This document shows, piece after piece, positions 46,471 through 58,693 of a DNA stretch of 64,000 nucleotides. The notes beneath the pieces were generated by a model that saw only the letters and a list, made by a program, of their open reading frames with translations, was not told where the DNA came from and made no database searches. The position numbers were made by a program, and so were the translations under genes. The DNA comes from Galeruca laticollis (taxonomy: Eukaryota > Arthropoda > Insecta > Coleoptera > Chrysomelidae): the NCBI GenBank assembly GCA_963921935.1, contig OY998176.1, forward strand, positions 47,083,813-47,147,812. The letters are read 5' to 3'. Position 1 is the first letter of the stretch. Each line of letters begins with the position of its first letter.

Positions 46471-47030
46471 TATCTTACGCCAGGGCCGTACTGAGATGGA
46501 GATTATTCGAAAATAATTACTCGATTTAGTAGGGCAAAACGTAAGAAAAATAAAAACGTTACAATCTTTACCATACTTTAGAGAGCTTAGCAAAATTTTA
46601 AAAGAAGTGACTAATATAGAACTTGCAAATAAAAAAGTTCTGTCAATTAATTGAGTATATAGTAAATTAAAAGAAATTGATCCTTCTACCGATCTTTCCA
46701 ACGTTATATATGTACATAGATTAACATGCTCAATATGTAAATGTGTATATGAGGGTCAGACGTCGCAAAAAATAACTAAGCATTTAGCTATACATAAGAC
46801 CGATACAAGGTTATATCCGGAAAGATCAGTTTTAGCCGAACATGTTTTCTCCACAAATCATGTGGATATACTATGGAAACTTCAAATTTCTATGTAAAGA
46901 AAATTACTACTCTAAAAGGATTTTCGTGGAAATGCCATTCATTTCTCAAGAAGATAATTGTTTGAATAAAAGAACTAATATTCAGAAACTAAGTTCAATT
47001 TATAGTTATTTTTCATCATTTTACAAATAA
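46470..47030 (+). pseudogene. Penelope-like element remnant: end of RT and GIY-YIG endonuclease
   Basis: A frame near 46570-46650 reads YFRELSKILKEVTNIELANKK, the usual stretch between RT and endonuclease. It is followed after a stop by SNVIYVHRLTCSICKCVYEGQ (46697 on), in which the cysteine pair and the degenerate YIG-like VYEGQTSQ are visible, then AEHVFSTNHVDILW. After a frameshift near 46895, RIFVEMPFISQEDNCLNKR and a tail to 47030 complete the domain. The order and spacing fit the PLE endonuclease C-terminus. Stops and at least one frameshift make it dead. Confidence 0.75.
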
Positions 47031-47849
47031 GAAAAAAAATTAAATCTAGGTGAGTATTAGGAAGGAGAATTATTTCTATTAATTTTGTATTATTTCATTT
47101 AAAAATAAAAAAAGTCTAATAAACATCTTATAATTTAATAATTATGATATCACTTACTAATAGACTGAATATAAAGAAATTTCTAATACTACTATAAACT
47201 GTCATGAATTTCAAATATGAGAATTTGAATATATTCTTTATTATGTATTTAATTTAAAAGAAAACAATAATTTTTCTCAATTTAAATCGATTTTGTAGAT
47301 ATGTGAACAACTTCAATTAGTTGTAATTAACTTTTTTTCACTTTAAACTTATTTGAAATATTTATAATATGTCACTGTAGTTTCTTTGAAAATTGTTACA
47401 ATAAATAACCGGAAGCTTAGAATTGACATGAGATTTCTTTCTCACATTGCCGCATTCCCCACATATAACAGTAAAGTATAACTTTAACGGACAATCCTTA
47501 ATAGCTGTTCACAAATTTATATCAAAATCGATTTTTTTGGTTAATTACTTCGAATGAAGTGTAGATGAAAAGCAGTAATTTTTTTAAAGTTGAAAAAGGA
47601 AATCAGAACCATTAACACATACCGCAAATAATTGCACATAAAAACTATAAAATTATTTTAAGTAAACACGGCATTAAACGATAACACTGTACGTTTAATT
47701 TGATTCGTTTCTATGAATAAATTCAATAATAATTTTATACTAGCGACGAACCGGCCGGTGCTGATATGGCAGTAGTGAAATGGCCCGGTGCTGAAGCGGT
47801 TTTGAAACGGTGGTGAGGAACCGTCGGCGCAGACCCGGCTGTTATTATT
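47031..47849. other. No gene recognised; GC-richer patch at 47740-47845
   Basis: AT-rich except for 47740-47845, where GAACCGGCCGGTGCTG, GGCCCGGTGCTGAAGC and GCGCAGACCCGGCTG stand out. That patch directly adjoins the tail of the CR1-like LINE and is probably host flank or an older repeat. Confidence 0.4.
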
Positions 47850-48129
47850 TGAAATTGAAATTGAAATTGAAATTTTTTTTATTGAGTACCAAAATACACA
47901 TCCAAAAAATACATTTTCTATTGCCAAGGAAGAAAATTCTTGTGTGTGGCTCAAAAGATAACAAAATTAATGACTTACATACGTAATATATAATGCTATA
48001 CTATTATAAAACAAAACCAAAAATATTCTTAATATTTTAGAAATTTTCATAAATTTATGAATCTATGAATCTCCCCTAACGGCACCGGTCCAAAAAAGCA
48101 ATGCAAGGTGAAAATAAGTTTTTTCCTGA

Positions 48130-51116
48130 TTAATGAGAAAAGATGTTATTAATTTGGTCATAGTTAAGTTTAATCCATTCAACAGAATGTTTCTTAAAAA
48201 CATTAACACGTTCTAAATTTCTAATATTAGTATCGATAAAATTTATAAATATATGAATGTAATTTAAAAAGTATCTCCCCCCCTCCAATCTAGACTTTGT
48301 ACTAAAAGAATAGGCATTATCGTTACTAAAATTTATTGTGAAATAATTATGAGGTAATGCATTAGTGAAAATTTTTTTCATATACCAATTCATTAAAAGT
48401 GTCTTTACTGTCTAATATTTAAGAACGAACTAATTTGAAACAAATCTTTTGTAGGAAAATCGAATGGTTTTTTATACATGATTTTAATTATTTTTCTATG
48501 AAGAATATCCAGCGGCTTTAAAGTAGTATCAAAGACTCCACCCCAACCGAGACAACCATACCCTAGAATAGAATTTACAAGTCCATAATAGATAATTTTT
48601 AAGGAATGTATATCTGTAATATTTGCTAATTTTTTAAAAACATATATTAAATATCTTAATTTTCTGCACATGTTATCAATTTGGTAAGACCAACTTAAAA
48701 AGGAATCTACTATTATCCCAAGATATTCAGCCTTATTTTGTAAAAGTAAAGTATTAGAGTTACACGTGCATGTAGAAGTATTCGTAGAAGATGCATAGCA
48801 GTCACAACTGAAATGTGTAATAATTTTGTTATATGAAGGTAAACTTTTTTTACGTTTGGCAAAAGGGATTATTACTGTTTTTGCTTCATTAAGAAGTAGA
48901 CCATTAATGTTCATCCATTTCTTAGCTAAGTAAAGTCCAAATGATACTTTATTCCCCAATTATTATCGTCAAAAACCAAAACCGTATCATCGGCGTAAGC
49001 CGTAATCTTGCCAATATTTTTCATGCTAAGAAAGTCATTGATGTAGCACAAAAAAGAAGCGGCCCCAGGACTGTACCTTGGGGCACTCCTCTTTTAACAG
49101 TCATTTCTTCGCTAATAATATCCTTGATTTTTACTGCTTGTTCCCTATTTGTTAAATAACTTTTTAATAGTTTTAAAGCATTACCCCTAATACCAAATTG
49201 TTTGTCTAGCTTCTCTAATAAACGCAAATGTGGCACCAAATCGAACGCTTTGGTTAAATCTAATAAGGCAGCAATAGTTGGAGTGCTACCATCAACTGCT
49301 TTATACAACTGACCCACCACCTTCATGATTGCATCACTAGTAGACTTGCCCTCAATAAAACCGAACTGATTTGGGCTTAACAAATTACGATCAATAAAAT
49401 ATCGAGTAAGACGTCTTTTAATAATTTTTTCGCATACTTTAGAAAGGCTAGTAGTTAAGGATATAGGACGATAATTATTTATATCAGTATTTGTACCTCC
49501 TTTATGAATAGGAACAACATAGGCTTTTTTGAAAGCATTCGGGTAGACACCTTTCAGAAAAATATTATTGAAAATAAAAGTTAGAGGGTCTAAAAAATAA
49601 CTTGAAAATTTTTTCAGTATAATGTTTGATATTTTACTTGGACCAGTTGAAGGAGAGTTCTTAAGAGAAGAGATTATTTGAGAGAGTTCCTCAGTATTAG
49701 TTTTATAAAGAAAAAAGGATTGATCGCAAGTCGAGTTTATGTTAAAATCGCTTAATTTTAAATTTTTATTTGTAATATTATTTGACAGTTCATCACCGAT
49801 ATTTACAAAGAAGTTATTCATTTCGTTTGCAATGTCTTTAGTATCAGTTATAGTTTTGTTATTATTTATTATTTTATTTATGTCCAATTTTTTATTTTTA
49901 TAAATATTAGAGGATTCCATGGCCACTTTCCAGAGCGTGTTGCTGTCATTTTTTCCCGACAAAATTTTATCTCTAAAGTAATTTTGTTTGCTAATTTAAA
50001 TTAGATTATTTAATTTATTTTTGTATAGTTTATAGTCTTTTAACAAACAAAGATTTGTAAGAGTTTGTTTATACATATAATTTTTTACATAAATAGAATT
50101 AACAAGTGCTCGCGTTACCCATGGTTTTCTAATAATATATTTAGGTATAATAGTGTTTGTAGATTTAACAATAGCATTTTCAACTTTTTGTGTGAAGTAT
50201 TTAACCATATTGTTAACGTCCAAAAGAGTATAAAGAGGATCCCAATTAATATTCTCTAGTTCGTTTATAAATTGACTCTCATCTAATTTTTTTATGTAGC
50301 TACTCTCTTCTATATTATCATTAGTCAAAGGCAAACTTTTCTCAAAGTGTAAATTACAAAAAAAGGTAAATGATCAGTGATACTATAATCCAAAACAGCG
50401 GCTTCTATTTTTAAGTTACTTCTATTGTATATAAAGCAATGATCAATGCAAGTGCCTGTATTATTAAAATGACCTCTCCTAGTGATGCAATTTATATAAG
50501 ATCTAAAACCGTGCGTGTATAAAGTATTTAGATACTCATTTTTAATTCTTCTATTATTGGCAAAATTTAATATATTAATATTTGTATCACCTAAGAATAC
50601 TTCCACATCACTTTTATTCATATTTTGGAGATACTCATTTAAATTTTCAATAAAAACATCAGCATTTATATCGTGTGACCTATATTGACAGGACACAGAA
50701 AAATTAAAATTATTAAATTTAAATTTAAGATTCATAGTATTTAATAAACCGCAAGTAGTATAACTTATGGACTCGCAAAGCTCTGACCTTATATAGCACA
50801 CCACTCCGTCACATTTATTTGGCGAATTGTTACTACTAAAATACATATTGTAGCCTTTTATGTTAAAAAGTTTCAAAATTTTTTGATTAATCTCATTCCA
50901 GCTTTCTGAACATACTATCAAATGGAATTCCTCCTTAAAGGAATTAATTAAAAATTGCAAAAGATCAAAATTTTTACCCAGACTCCTCACATTGCAGTGC
51001 AATATTTTCAGACCAGTACCACCAAGAAAGATCGAGTTACAAACATCCTCAGGTGTATCACACTCATAAGTTTTATAATCTAGATCTTCAATATCATCAA
51101 TAAAGTTTGTATTCAT
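48130..51116 (-). pseudogene. CR1-like ORF2: endonuclease and reverse transcriptase, several lesions
   Basis: Endonuclease 51116-50325: ILHCNVRSLGKNF, IVCSESWNE, VFLGDTNINILNF and YSITDHLPFFVIY, with the end of the domain intact. A frameshift near 50330 leads to the linker, and a TAA at 49996-49998 interrupts it in frame. RT 49962-49021: YRPISLTTSLSKVCEKII, PNQFGFIEGKSTSDAI, ALLDLTKAFD, RGVPQGTVLGPLLF. The frame is lost in the T-run just after this last block (near 49047). The catalytic AYADDTVLVF then appears in the next frame at about 48990, and the thumb (AEYLGIIVDSFLSW, GYGCLGWGG) in another from 48959. A last shift near 48400 precedes the end at 48130. All domains are present but not in one frame. 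Confidence 0.87.
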
Positions 51117-51256
51117 TCTAAATTATATATTATTCTAAAAAAAACGAGTGAAAATAAAACTAAAATTATTATACTCTGAAAAATATAAATGAGCGATTTT
51201 AAATTTAAATATATTTATAATACCAATGTTTTCATGGTAGAGCCCAAAATTATCTA

Positions 51257-51664
51257 TTACATTTTAAACAAGTCTTCTTCACATCTAATTCTAAACTTTT
51301 TTGCACCATCAATTTTCCTAGCAAAAATGTCACCATCAACAATCCATAGAAATCTGTAACCTAAACGCTTTTTAACTTCTTTGGCCTTAGCAAGCAAAAT
51401 TCTTCTATACGCAGTTAGGTCATGGTTTATGTAAATTTTATCAAACTTTCCATTACCATTAGTGTAATCCAGATCCTCCAATTTGATGTATTTCTTTTCT
51501 TTAAGTTTTGTTATCATATTCGATTTATTTTCACTATTGTCAAATTTTACCAAAATAGGGGCATCAGGCTTAGATGATACCCTGTAGGCCGAAAACTTAT
51601 TTAATTCTTCCATATTTAACAGACCAGCAATTTTCTTCACGATTCCGACACAATTTTCTTATCA
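51257..51664 (-). pseudogene. CR1-like ORF1, C-terminal domain (FP25-like)
   Basis: The frame is open from just after a TAA at 51664 (ENCVGIVKKIAGLL) and ends at 51257. It contains FDKIYINHDLTAYRRILL, AKEVKKRLGYRFLWIVDG and IFARKIDGAKKFRIRCEEDL, the pattern of the C-terminal domain shared by insect LINE ORF1 proteins and the FP25-type proteins. The N-terminal coiled part is missing upstream, so this is a truncated ORF1. Confidence 0.8.
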
Positions 51665-52114
51665 CTAACTATCTTGTTATTTACTTTATTCACAATCGGT
51701 TAGTAATATAGTAGTAATAAACACATTACTTACCTTTAAAACGGTAGGAAAAGACTCACTACTCATCTTCATTTCCACGCTAGCCTGAAAAGTACTTTTC
51801 CGGCTAGAAACACGAGTCACTTTTCCGAAGTATGGCAATATCATGTTTAAGGTTTATAAAAATAAGGATATCCGGAGAAGGACATGTTAATTCCAAATCA
51901 GATATTATGTACTTGTTTAAACAAAAAAATTAAATTTCGTAAGGGAAAGAATATTTTTTGACTTAATTGTAAAAACCAATAAACTGCTTATCAACAATTT
52001 CAGGAATCATTCCAGCTACGGCTTTTAGCCTGGTCTGTAATATACTGTAACACTGTAAAAAACTTTGTAATATATGTTATTGTTATTATTGCTATTATTC
52101 CTTAAAATAAGGTG
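51665..52114. other. No gene; palindromic hairpin at 51742-51830
   Basis: CTAGCCTGAAAAGT and ACTTTTCCGGCTAG form a near-perfect palindrome centred at about 51794, with GGAAAAGACTCAC / GAGTCACTTTTCC further out. It resembles the two hairpins at 60806 and 61797 in its use of GGAAAAGT/ACTTTTCC but has a different centre. Confidence 0.55.
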
Positions 52115-52149
52115 CAGTGGCGTAGCTAAGTGTGGGCAAAATAGGCCCT

Positions 52150-52441
52150 CGCCCACGGTCTCGCACTTAAAGGGGCCTCAGCAGATACAAAATCAGCTTA
52201 TTCCATTTATGTCAGAAGCTATTCTCACTGAGGTTATAGGAAAAATTAGACAAGCTAAGTATGTACTATGCTATAATGCTGGATGGCACAAGCGACATTA
52301 GTGGGGTCGAACAAATGTCTGTTATATTAAGACACGTGAATACATCCACTGGTAATTTAGAAGAACATTTTCTTGGGTTTTTAGCAATATTAGAAACAAC
52401 AGGAGAGTTTATAACAAATGTCATTGTTTCAATCACTCTTT
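52150..52441 (+). pseudogene. hAT transposase fragment (ZMYM1/DUF4371-like)
   Basis: IQNQLIPFMSEAILTEVIG (about 52187-52245) runs into KYYAIMLDGTSDISGVEQ-like text in the next frame (52261 on), then MSVILRHVNTSTGNLEEHFL and FLAILETTGEFITNVI, ending at 52441. This is the DUF4371 region containing the first catalytic aspartate of the hAT group annotated as zinc finger MYM-type protein 1-like in insects. A frameshift lies at about 52260-52280, and the rest of the gene (RNase H-like fold, dimerisation tail) is absent. Confidence 0.75.
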
Positions 52442-53330
52442 GATTTTAACACTAAAGGCGGGTCGACCTTTTAATCGTCGAAATTAAATAGACCAAAATT
52501 CATGAGTGCTGGTAAAAATTATTATTGTATTTCCTTTTGCAAACAAAAAAAACTTACTGATTTTAATTAAACATATCAAACTGACTTAAATACATTTAAC
52601 GACAAATTTAACCAAAATACATTAACAAACAGAGAAATTCCAAAAAAATTAATAACTGTGACTTTACTCATTTAATCTAAAACACACATGCATACAGGCC
52701 TGTCATTAACCTCTAAAAAAAATTATTTTGTATAAAAGAAAAATATACAATTAAAATGGAACGCGTAAAAATTACGAAGCTCTCATGATTGGTAGCACAA
52801 ATTTAACAATTTTACTGCTTACAAACTTATGCACCACTTATTTATTGCTTCATTTAACTTATAAATTGTAAATTCAGCAAACACAACCTTTCCATTAATA
52901 TTTTTAAAAGATGGAAATTCCAAGATATCTCTCTATGCTCAAAGCGAATAAACTTTTTGTTTAAATTCACTTGACAAGACATGACATGAAAACCGTTGTC
53001 ACTATCCTACTTAGTTCATTTTTAACTGGATATGAATATGGAGGTGGGAAATAAAATGAATTTTTAAACTGAAAATATTTTTTTTCTAATGTTAGAGCTA
53101 CTCATTCTCCAAGATACAACCCACGTTGAAAGATTCCCATATTTCAAAACAAACAATAACAATGAAAATGAACAAAAAGAGATTCACCTTATATGTGACC
53201 ACTTTCACTGAAAACGATATTAGTAGGAAGGGATGTGCCTGGGATAGATTCAAAGCAACGCACAAATATCAAAGTATAGAGTATACCAACAACACGAAAA
53301 AAAAATCAAAACACAAAATTGAGAGAACAA

Positions 53331-56300
53331 TTAACCTTGTTCATGGGGAAAAAGGCATACCTTCGTTATGGATCTGGTATAGATCCCAGAAGAATTTTTC
53401 AGCTGAACGGATCTAACATTTCCACAATTTTGAGGGAAGTTTTTCACAATGCGAAAGAGTGTCCACTTTACAGGAGGGGAATTGTCTTCCTTTAATAAGA
53501 CTAGTTCATTTACTGAGAGATTTTTGGGTTTGTCCATTTGGGTCTATTTTTCAATTTATTAAGGTAATCAACAGACCATCGTTTCCAAAACGACTGCTGC
53601 AATTGGGAAATTTATTGCCAAATGGAGAGTTTATTTTCAGGGATTTCTGTAACATCTTTTTCAGGGTGAGCACTAAGGCTCTGCCTATTAGAAAGTGACA
53701 TGGGGTTAGGCACTGCAAATTATTGGGGTCGTTTGAAAGACTACAAATAAGCTTTGAGTTCATGATAGCTTCTATTTAGTTGAAAATGGTATAGAAAACT
53801 TCGAAAGTGAAAGAGGCTTGATGAATGTGTCTAACAATGTGAAATATATAACATAAACACAATTCCATTTTATACACAATATTTTAATGGGGTTAGAGAG
53901 GCGAAAGTGCATAAAAATTCATAAAGTTCTTTTAACTGATTTCTGGCACCCCCAAAATTGGTACTGTTATCACTAAATATGAGGGAGAGGTTTCCTCTAA
54001 GGGAAATAAATCGATTCAGAGACATTATAATAGCTTCAGATGAGAGGGCAGTTACCAACTCTATATGTTCAGAACTACAAATATATGCTATTATGACCGG
54101 GGCTTTACGTAATTAAGATGATTTTGAATCGAAAGGGACTCAATAATCGACTGCCACTTTCTCAAAGAGACCGTTATCCTATCATGAGAAATGTGAGACA
54201 AACTGTTCCTGGGGCTGAGCTCTAAATCTAAAACAGGTGTGACAATTTTTAATAACTCTTTTGATTTCTTTTAAACCGTTTAAAGGCCAAAATTTTAAAT
54301 TGGAGAGTAGTGTTTGGGAACCTGCATGTCTCAAATGTAAATTTTCATATTTGAGCATGAGAGACAGCATTATTATGGGAAGGCAACAAAATAGGGTGCT
54401 TTTGATTGTAGGGGACATCAGTATTTTCCAATCTATTTGGGTGTGAATGAAATGAAATTTTATTTTGTAAGCAACCATTTTTATTTATTCCATGAATTTC
54501 TTAAGAGGAGTGTTTATTTTGTAGGGACCTAACAATTCAATTAGGGGAATGTGTCATTTCATCAACTGCGAGAAGGCAAATTAGGTTTTCTGAGGGGTTT
54601 TTTAAGAGAAATGTATTATGCATAAATATTTGATAATATGTTACTACCCTTTGTAGTTTACACAATCTAGAATACTTTTTAAATGAGTCGTCCCAAAAGT
54701 CATTAATTGGGGTTTCCACTAAAGATATAAGGGTTACCTTTTTTTCAGGTAATTCCAGTGTTTAACTTATGGGTTTAAAAACTGGGAGATTAACCTTTAA
54801 ACAGTGAGTTACTAATAATTTCTTGTGGAGAGGAGATCAGCGGGATTATCTTTAGTCCCAATATGTGCCAAACACAATCTGAAGTTAACTCTTTGAATCT
54901 GACAATCTAAAAGGGACATAGCTGATAATTCCAAACGGGGAATCGACCAAAATTTGAGGGCTACCCTTGATTTCGAGGTAATCAAGTGGAAACTGGCTGA
55001 TTAAAGTGTGCGAGCATAAATACAAAATGCCATGGTAAGAGAACTAGAATCAACATAAACATGAAATTCTACATTAATAATAGGTTTGTTCAAAAACAAG
55101 TATCTAGGGATTTTCAATTGATAGATACAGAGTAAATTATCAAAGAAATCTATCGATCTATCTATCCTATCAATCTAACTTCAAGAACCATAACTTCTGA
55201 ATAAGAAATTTGCCAACAACGATGACAGGTGAGAGAAGGCCAAGGGGTCCTAATACTAGGAAAACATAGCGAGCATTTTTCTTTTGGTGAGTGTGCCTTG
55301 AGGTGCTATTTGGGGAATTGAAATACCTAAAAAATCAGCGGTAGGGTCCTAAAGCTTTGTTGGGTGATACATCTAGATTCAAACAATATTCACTTGGTGT
55401 TTCATTAGTAATAATGGAGAGACATTGAGCACCACTTATGGAGTGTGAAACCGGATGACTTAAAGAGAGTGGTGAGCTGAGAGTTATTCAAATCATAGCA
55501 GCTACCTAACAAATCATCAACATAGGTTTGGGTTCAAAGAATATTGGAAACTAAAGGAAATTCAACATTATGTTTCAGAGCAACGTCTTACAATACACGG
55601 CTGGCGCGGTGTGGAGCTGAATTTGTTCCGAAAGAAACAGTTTAATAACTCAATGCATTTTATGGGAAGTAAGGGGTTATCTCTTCAAAGCATACTTGTT
55701 AAAAATATTTGGGTGGGGTTTATCTTTATCTGTTTGACATCTTCTCACTGTTAGAGGTCAGCACATTTTTAAAGGAGCAAAAGTGTAACAAAATGTCAAA
55801 AAGGTTAGGTTGAGCTTGATAGCCTTAAAGCATTATGCCGTTGAAAGAGAGAGAGAGAGAGGCATGTATTAGCTCTACAAGATGCGCCGAATGCAATCCT
55901 AAGTTTTGTTGTAATGCTGTCCTCACGAATGACAGCATGGTGTGGAAGAAAATATGTTGGTTCTGAATTTTGATTAGTTTCAGAAAGTGGGACATACTGA
56001 CCAAGGTCAACATATTCAACAATAAATTATTTATACTTTAAAAAATAGGTGAGGTGTTTTTGAAATCTCTTTTCTAAGTTCAAGAATTTAATTTTCGCAG
56101 TGTCCAGGGAGTAACCTAATTTGTGGTTTTCACAAGGGGCTTTTAGGGGAATATTAACTTGATGAAAACCGTTATCAATTTGGTGAGTAGTGGACACAAA
56201 AATTTCTTCACATAAGTTTTCATCGAGAGATGAATGAGTTATTTCTGGAATTTCCATCCAACTGAATTTTCAAGTTTAGGTTGCTCACTTACTTGTGTGA
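53331..56300 (-). pseudogene. BEL/Pao retrotransposon pol, heavily mutated
   Basis: Read right to left: the start of RT (VAMLTQVSEQPK, IPEITHSSLDENLCEEIF, NIPLKAPCENHKLGYSLD; 56300-56030), then YFLPHHAVIREDSITTKLR-like text (55980-55900). The catalytic block TYVDDLLGSCYDL lies at about 55540-55500, preceded by a TGA where relatives have arginine. RNase H is eroded. The integrase zinc-binding region is at 54380-54200 (KYENLHLRHAGSQTLL, IKNCHTCFRF), the integrase core at 54050-53900 (SLNRFISLRG, FSDNSTNFGGAR), a segment LTPCHFLIGRAL near 53700, and the C-terminal DUF5641 block VNELVLLKEDNSPP at 53510-53331. Nearly the whole pol order is legible, but stops and shifts occur throughout. LTRs were not found by eye. 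Confidence 0.85.
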
Positions 56301-56643
56301 GCATTGCTACACTAGAGGCAGGAGAGGAGTGACCTGATGAGGAGATAAACGCATGAGAATTAAAATGTTTTTGAGTCCGTAAAAGAGGAGCGTTGCCAGC
56401 TATTAAGGATTACTTAATTATCCTTATAAAAATTATGTTGCCTCCACCGCTGGTTATAAAAATGTCGAACAGAAGTACATTAATTTTTTGATGTCAAAAA
56501 CCGATGCCTCTGTCAAGAAAGAAAAAACTTACAATACTTATTGTTAAACAGTGCCTGGTGTAGTTAATCGATGACTTAATTGTTTGTCGTGTCCACTATT
56601 CACAAATTCCAATTAAGAAATAATTACTCTTGTTATCAGTAAG

Positions 56644-57715
56644 ATGCCATTCTCGTTTAGTTCAGACAAGTACGTTGACATGTTACTAGTTTATGGTGAA
56701 TGCAGGAAAAATGCTCGACGAGCAGCCCGTTTATATCGAGAACATTTTCCTCAACGTCGTCAAGTAGCACACATGGTGTTTCCTAGATTGGAACGAAAAT
56801 TGCGCAACGGTTCAATCCCAAACAAAAACCATGCATCACACCGAAATCATGTGAGCAATGATGATAATGTAATTAATGTACTTGCGTATGTTGGTGTTAA
56901 TCCCCATACTTCTATTAGAAAAATAGTTGAAGAAATCGAAATAAGCAAAAGTATTGTACAGAGAATTTTGAGGAAAGACAGTTAATTTCATACAAATATC
57001 ACCATTTTAAATTACATTTAGTTCAAGGACTACTGATTTCGAACGAAGATTACAATTTATTTCTCTAATTGATGTTATGATTACCGATGAACCCTTTCTT
57101 TTAAATAAAATATTTTGGAGTGATGAAAGCCGCTTCCACAACAATGGTGTAGTGAATACACATAATGCCCATTATTGGTCGAACGAAAATCCATACTGGG
57201 TTTCTTAAACTCGTTTTCAGACAATTTGGGGTATAAATGTATGGTGCGGTTTATTCAATGGTCACTTGATTGGGCCATACTTTTATGAGGGCACATTGAA
57301 TGGAGAAAGATATTTACATTTCCTTGAACACGAGTTAGCTGAACTTATGGAAGACATTCCTTTGGCACAACGGAATACAATTATCTGGCAACAGGACGGT
57401 GCTCCACCTCATAATGCAGGTATTGTTGCGGAGCATCTCGATCAACTGTTTCCCAACAGGTGAATTGGTACTTATGGACCTATAGCTTGGCTTCCTCGCT
57501 CGCCAGATCTAACACCACTGTACTTTTTTGTGAGGTTATCTTAAGAATTGGTTTATTAAACGCAACCTGTAGATGTAGATGATCTGGAAGAACGCATTCG
57601 TGAAGCATGTCGTACTGTTACACCAGCTATGATTCAGGCGGCCTGCACAAGAACGCTTTCAAGACGTCTTGAAGCGTGCATGGAATCTGCAGGAAATAAT
57701 AAACACTTACTATAA
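56644..57715 (+). pseudogene. Mariner-like (IS630) transposase with stops and frameshifts
   Basis: The start MPFSFSSDKYVDMLLVYGEC opens the DUF4817-type HTH (RRAARLYREHFPQR), followed by HTSIRKIVEEIEISKSIV. A stop lies at 56983-56985. The first catalytic block WSDESRFHNNG (57118) and NVWCGLFNGHLIGPYFYEG follow in other frames, then the second, IWQQDGAPPHNAG (about 57385). A TGA replaces tryptophan after QLFPNR (57461), exactly where the 15.5-kb transposase also has a TGA. The third block LPRSPDLTPLYFF is present, and the tail ends GNNKHLL at 57715. The copy lies inside the hAT ends and next to the BEL/Pao remnant. Confidence 0.87.
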
Positions 57716-58231
57716 TTTTGTTTTCGATTTTTGAATTGCATATGTATTTTAGTTAAATCTCAGAAATGTTAATTTTTTGTTGTTAATAATAAAAAATAAT
57801 TACAAGTATGTTGTATCGTTGTATTCCTAATAGAATAACACGTAATTTTCAATAACAATATACAGTGGGTACCATTTAAAAAAAAAGTGATAGATGGGTG
57901 CAGAAGCGTGTCAAATGCAATAACGTTTTTTCATAAGTCATTATGAAGGTACTTTAATGACATTCAAAACAGTTTTTAAATTTTTTAATTATCTTGTCAA
58001 ATAAGCGAGATATTGTATGTATACGATAATTTGGGACACCTGGTATATTAGTCCCTGCTACGCCACTGCATAGGTGGATCATGCAGTTTCCTTATGAGTT
58101 AAACTTATTTACTGAGTTGTAATGAGTATAAATTGTAATTGATTTTAGATATGTCTTGAATAAGCTTTTGTTATTTTGGTAGACGGATAAGTTTATTGAA
58201 ATTTCTATAGCAATATACTTAAATATTTCAG

Positions 58232-58402
58232 ATAAGAAAACAATGACTAAGCTTGAAAGAGAATTACCTAATCCAAATAATGATGATAGAAGGCTTAAGC
58301 CCGACAACAATTTAATTATTTCAAAAAAAAGTCAAGAAACCCTTGATCCAGAATTCAACATCCTATCGCAGAATTGTGAAAGCAGAATCCAACGGAAATG
58401 TG
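58232..58402 (+). CDS. Candidate host exon (internal, 171 bp)
   Basis: An acceptor (TTAAATATTTCAG, 58219-58231) and a strong donor (GTGAGT from 58403) bound 171 bases that are open in one frame: KKTMTKLERELPNPNNDDR, RLKPDNNLIISKK, SQETLDPEFNILSQNCE, SRIQRKC. Both junctions would be phase 1, so the exon is symmetric. The text is hydrophilic, low in hydrophobic residues and not from any element family I know. It lies between the right hAT end and the RTE-like LINE. Neighbouring exons would be outside the window or separated by insertions. It could be chance; the coincidence of splice sites, phase and open frame is the argument in favour. Confidence 0.4.
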
Positions 58403-58693
58403 GTGAGTAGAATTACTATACTTTTAATATTTGATTGATATATAGTGACTTATTGGACTTATTGTTTTATTCAGACTCATAGATAAAGTCAGTTCGGTTC
58501 AGACATTGTTCAATAGTTTATGGTTTAGGGTCTACCTGATGTCTCCCGATGAGTTGCGATACAAGGAAATTATTTTTCATGCCACTGGCAAGATTCATAA
58601 TCCACCAGGAACATAAAGTTCCCGGCCTAGTACATAGAAAAGTGACATTTGTTAAAAAATCACTAGAAGTGTAGCAGAAATGAATGTAACAAA
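58403..58693. other. Probable intron or flank, no gene
   Basis: Follows the donor site; contains no recognisable protein. The boundary with the LINE at about 58694 is where LINE protein similarity begins. Confidence 0.35.

Larger units (their letters stand above)
47853..51664 (-). mobile_element. CR1-like LINE with FP25-type ORF1, broken and 5'-truncated
   Basis: The element reads right to left: end of ORF1 (51664-51257), ORF2 (51116-48130), a 3' untranslated part, and a short tail of AATTTC units (47853-47878, seen as TTGAAA on the plus strand). A repeat tail instead of poly(A) and the ORF1/ORF2 pairing suit the CR1/L2/Kiri side of the LINE tree rather than R1 or jockey. The precise clade needs a tree. 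Confidence 0.82.
52115..58068. mobile_element. hAT element ends enclosing nested insertions
   Basis: CAGTGGCGTAGC at 52115-52126 and GCTACGCCACTG at 58057-58068 are perfect 12-bp inverted repeats of the widespread hAT type. The flanking octamers (ATAAGGTG and CATAGGTG) share five of eight positions, so the target duplication is eroded or the ends are not a true pair. Inside lie a hAT transposase fragment (left), a BEL/Pao remnant on the minus strand and a mariner-like remnant on the plus strand, which explains the 5.95-kb span. 52442-53330 holds nothing that I recognise. Confidence 0.65.

Noticed and set aside
53126..53416. 96-codon plus-strand frame next to the BEL/Pao remnant
   Set aside because: It lies partly antisense to the DUF5641-type end of pol and has no motif; low-complexity lysine-rich text.
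52107..58076. Perfect 8-bp target duplication for the hAT element
   Set aside because: The flanking octamers agree at only five of eight positions, so the duplication is not claimed.
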